Shown: piece after piece, positions 60,901 through 64,000 of the stretch
How positions within the stretch are numbered: position 1 is the first letter of the stretch
Layout of the letters: each line of letters opens with the position of its first letter
DNA from: Onchocerca volvulus
Lineage: Eukaryota; Nematoda; Chromadorea; Rhabditida; Onchocercidae
Direction: 5' to 3'
Length of the DNA stretch: 64,000 nt
Assembly (NCBI GenBank): GCA_000499405.2
Contig: HG738140.1
Location: 15,033,967-15,097,966, forward strand
Notes under the pieces: model-generated
Told to the model about the DNA's origin: nothing
The model's input: only the letters and a program-made list of their open reading frames with translations
Database searches by the model: none
Translations under genes and position numbers: made by a program

Positions 60901-61483
60901 TCAGAAAGAAAAATAGCGACATCATCAAAACGATCCAACTGACAGAAAAACGACAAAGATCGACTCAGCAACAGCAACAGTTCGGAGTTCCGAGGGTCCC
61001 AGTTCGAGACAGTTCAAAGCGACACAACAGTAGAAATAATCAGACAATTCACTTGAATGATATTCTTCTCTATTAGTGACAACGGAAAGAATAACCCAGC
61101 GATTAATTTGCCTAAATCTTCTCAGATAATTGTTTGTTACGAAGAAACACTCTTCATCAATCAATAAAAATTTCTCAACAACATTCATCTCTGTCACACA
61201 TGACACAAAAAATCTCTTCACTTATTGCCGACCTAGCCTAATCACAATAGCAAGAATTAATCTCCAATCCAACCAAACTACAAATCAAATTATAAAGTAT
61301 CAGTTTTTTTCCCAACACTTCTTTTTTCCACTTTATCAGACTAAGCTACAGCAACGCATGTATAAAAACATGCGCATATTTGAATGCAAAGCTGTTTAAA
61401 AATTTCAAAGCATTTTTTAGATGTTTAAGATTTTGAATTAATATAGATAAGGCTTGTGTTTAAGAACTTTCCAAGGTTTAACA

Positions 61484-61805
61484 TTTTGAACAAACGAACA
61501 TTGATGTGTTTGTTTATACAGATTAGCTGGATTTGCCACGCGGAACGTGGCCGGGTCCAGCTGGTCTATATAAATAAAAATGTAAATGCCACCTGTTACT
61601 TTGCAATGAACTCTTCAAGTTCTGCACCGTTTTTTTTTAAATTTTTTGAACAAACGAACATTGATGTGTTTGTTTATACAGATTAGCTGGATTTGCCACG
61701 CGGAACGTGGCCGGGTCCAGCTGGTCTATATAAATAAAAATGTATATGCCACCTGTTACTTTGCAATGAACTCTTCAAGTTCTGCACCGTTTTTTTTTAA
61801 ATTTT
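61484..61805. repeat. 160-bp tandem duplication of a Helitron terminal palindrome
   Basis: Two nearly identical units (GAACAAACGAACATTG at 61488 and 61648) each contain AGCTGG, an inner hairpin GCCACG-CGGAA-CGTGGC, then CCAGCT (61525-61562 and 61685-61722). Each is followed by TCTATATAAATAAAAATG. The arrangement is the same as the 46735 palindrome but with a different inner hairpin. Confidence 0.9.
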
Positions 61806-61879
61806 GACACAACTTTGCATTCGGATAGGCGCTTACTTCCGTTTTTCGCTTATTCTCCTTCTTCCTCCCGTCTCTCTAA

Positions 61880-62160
61880 TAATAATTAATAATTAGTAAT
61901 TAAATAATAATAAATAATAATAAACAATAGTAAATAATAATAAATAACAACAAATAATAATAAATACTAATAAATAATGGTAAACAATAATAAATAATAA
62001 TAAATAATGATAAATGATAATGAATAATAACAAATAATAATTAATAACAATAATTATTAATAATAATAACAATTAATAATAATTGGTAATAATAATTAAT
62101 AATAATAATTAATAATAGTGAATAGTAATAGTTAATAGTAATAATAATAATTATTAATAA
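61880..62160. repeat. Imperfect AATAATAAATA tract
   Basis: About 280 bp of AATAAT/AATAAATA repeats lie between the duplicated palindromes and the helicase pseudogene. Confidence 0.9.
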
Positions 62161-62359
62161 TCTCATTTTTAGAGATTTCATCGGTAAATTAGTCTCCTTT
62201 TAAGGATTTTATCGGCAAATCCTTAAATATCCACTATGTGCCATTATGATAAGATAATTTGACACATTAAAATTGACTGCTGATCAATAGAATTTCGCTC
62301 TTTTGAATCTTTAATTATGTGAAGAGTATATAATATTTTTTGTTATTCTGTGTAGATAT

Positions 62360-63132
62360 AGAGATTGTCTGGTTCGATGACTCTAGGACACGCAACATAT
62401 AATCTTCCATGAGAGAAACAATCGGTCTCTAGATCTAAATCGCAACAATTCTAACGATTGACCCTGAACTTTATTGATGGTGGGTGCAAAAGCCAATCGA
62501 ATTGGGGAATTGCAGTCTCTTAGACTGAAATGGCATACGTTGGAGTCATAGGAATGAGAGGAATGAGGACATCTCCACCTTTGATAGGTCTGTCAAGATT
62601 GTTGCTTTAAGACATTGCTTATTAATTTTTTTTACTGCAAGCCGCGCGTCGTTGCAAAGTATTGGCTGGTTGATATTTCGCAACATGATAATTGGTACCC
62701 CAATTTTCAATTGCAGTACGTGCGGTGATATCCCTGGCAGATCAAGGGAATTCAAAAGTTCTGTTGGATGATTAATCGCTTCATCTTCTTCCACGACAAA
62801 ATCGACGGATTTGTATGTGACTGCCTCGCTTTGAATGTTGGATTGAATAACATTGTTAAGTCGTCGACATCTTTGTTCTTGGTTGCAAGAATAGCTTGTT
62901 GACTGAGTCGGTCGTGATTCTTATAGTTGGTTTGAATATCGGGAAGTACTTTTTCAACCAACTCTTCTTTTGACTTTATTAAATTGCAGAAGTTATGAGC
63001 CAGTAAAATTAATCCTGATGTCAGATTAGCCGGCACCTTTTCATTCCCAATTTCCAACAACTGATGTGAGAATATCCCAGCTGATTGATCATTTTGCAAC
63101 TGGACACACATATTTGTATTTAATTTTAACAT
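62360..63132 (-). pseudogene. Helitron (Pif1-like) helicase, C-terminal part, frameshifted
   Basis: Reading down the minus strand: VQLQNDQSAGIFSHQLLEIG, KVPANLTSG and DIQTNYKNHDRLSQQAILA (63132-62850); then, after a frameshift, VVEEDEAINHPTELLNSLDL and LQLKIGVPIIMLRNINQP (62795-62640); then, after a second shift, KGGDVLIPLIPM and APTINKVQGQS (about 62457-62488); then LETDCFSHGRLYVA in a further frame. These are the expected helicase motifs IV-VI of Helitron RepHel proteins. The N-terminal Rep and early helicase motifs are absent, so the copy is 5'-truncated as well as frameshifted. Confidence 0.88.
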
Positions 63133-64000
63133 GACATGTAGCCGGAAAGCGAAATATAAATGTCAGCAGTTTAAATTTCAAGAATCACAAATTTGCCAGA
63201 AAATTTACGAAACGTACAATAAATTATAAGAAACGAGTGATTACGTCCATATGTACAAAATTTTCAAAAAAATGTAAATATATGCAAATGTGACGGATTT
63301 TTTACCAGATCATTCGATCATGCTATCATAATCTTTTCGTTGATTGTAACTTCAGTTATGATTCTAAACACAACAGAACCTCCTTGCTTACATTACTATA
63401 TATGTAATACAGTAAATATAGTATAAATGGGTAAATAAATGAATAAATACGACACAAATGTTATGCAATAAATAAGAAGGCAAAAAAGCAAAGAATAAAT
63501 GAATGAAATATTGACAGATAAATAAAACGAAAAATAAATGTTAAATATAAATTTCTGTTAGTAATATTATTCAATCCGATCAAATTTGGGAACAAATTAT
63601 TGCAAGTTTTGCATTTGATAAATTTCGAAATTCAGAAGATACTTCCGTCGAATACTTTCTTTCTTCGCGCAGCTATTTTTTGCAGCATTCTAGAATAGCA
63701 ATTTGCTATTAGTTAATATTACTTTCCGAATTTTGGAAAATTTCGAAAGAATTTCCCCTCTCTTTTGAATTGCATACTTCATTAACTATCAAAACCACTA
63801 CGTTGCAAATCAGTTGGCTATTTGGCTGCATCGTTTCGCCGTTTTTCTTTTAAATTAGCGCGGTTCTAGTTGATTTCGATTTTTGGGGTGCGGGAGAATG
63901 TTTCGAACGTCAATTTTGATTTCACTGAAAGGCAGGCGTGCGTATTGTATTGGCGTGGGACGTGGTGGGTTTCGTTTAATTACCTGAAGCTATAGGTAGC
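63133..64000. other. No recognised feature
   Basis: No further helicase or Rep motif is visible. GC content rises toward the end (GGCAGGCGTGCG, GTGGGACGTGGTGGG near 63931-63968), which could be the start of another gene or element outside the window. Confidence 0.4.

Noticed and set aside
60783..61221. Minus-strand frames of 64 and 98 codons
   Set aside because: One runs through the complement of SL1 and the other through element leader; neither resembles a protein.

Overview
The window is AT-rich nuclear DNA of a nematode. Three things support this: a perfect 22-nt copy of the nematode SL1 spliced-leader sequence plus three near-perfect copies, genes with many short exons and TTTCAG-type acceptors, and a serpentine-receptor gene of nematode type. 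The long AT-rich introns would fit a clade III (filarial-like) worm, but I cannot name the species. All gene models were joined by eye from conserved motifs, splice signals and reading-frame phase; nothing was searched or aligned by machine.

Left half (1-33 kb), mostly minus strand. A likely Rab11-FIP3/4 (Nuf-type) effector occupies 3199-19622 in eight phase-compatible exons (365 aa), with a possible internal alternative first exon near 8 kb. A compact ABHD10-like alpha/beta hydrolase occupies 28843-30922 in six exons (233 aa), and one of its introns lacks a recognisable GT or GC donor. Exons of a small coiled-coil protein follow at 31.8-33.1 kb. The left edge may hold the last exon of a plus-strand gene. 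Spaces between these carry microsatellites, degenerate minisatellites and homopolymer runs.

Middle (34-46 kb). A 61-bp minisatellite, a few weak plus-strand exons, a 21-bp minisatellite, and a prolyl 4-hydroxylase alpha-subunit relative (38215-40067) that carries in-frame stops and has lost conserved catalytic residues. An SL1-bearing LTR-like element lies immediately upstream of this pseudogene. From 40 to 46.7 kb I see essentially nothing.

Right half (46.7-64 kb) is a graveyard of mobile DNA around one intact gene, a six-exon 327-aa seven-transmembrane receptor at 49516-51837 (minus). Helitron remains recur: helicase fragments at about 47.25, 60.1 and 62.4-63.1 kb, and terminal palindromes at 46735, 61525 and 61685. 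Five LTR-like copies in both orientations lie between 37.6 and 60.9 kb. Four of these contain SL1 or a one-mismatch version of it, and in three an AATAAA abuts SL1 directly. A GC-richer, frameshifted multi-exon gene of unknown function lies at 58616-60001.

The most interesting observation is the LTR family. Its layout (U3, AATAAA, SL1, about 100 bp, leader) suggests that the retroelement's R region is, or mimics, the host spliced leader, so that trans-splicing could regenerate the repeat needed for strand transfer during reverse transcription.
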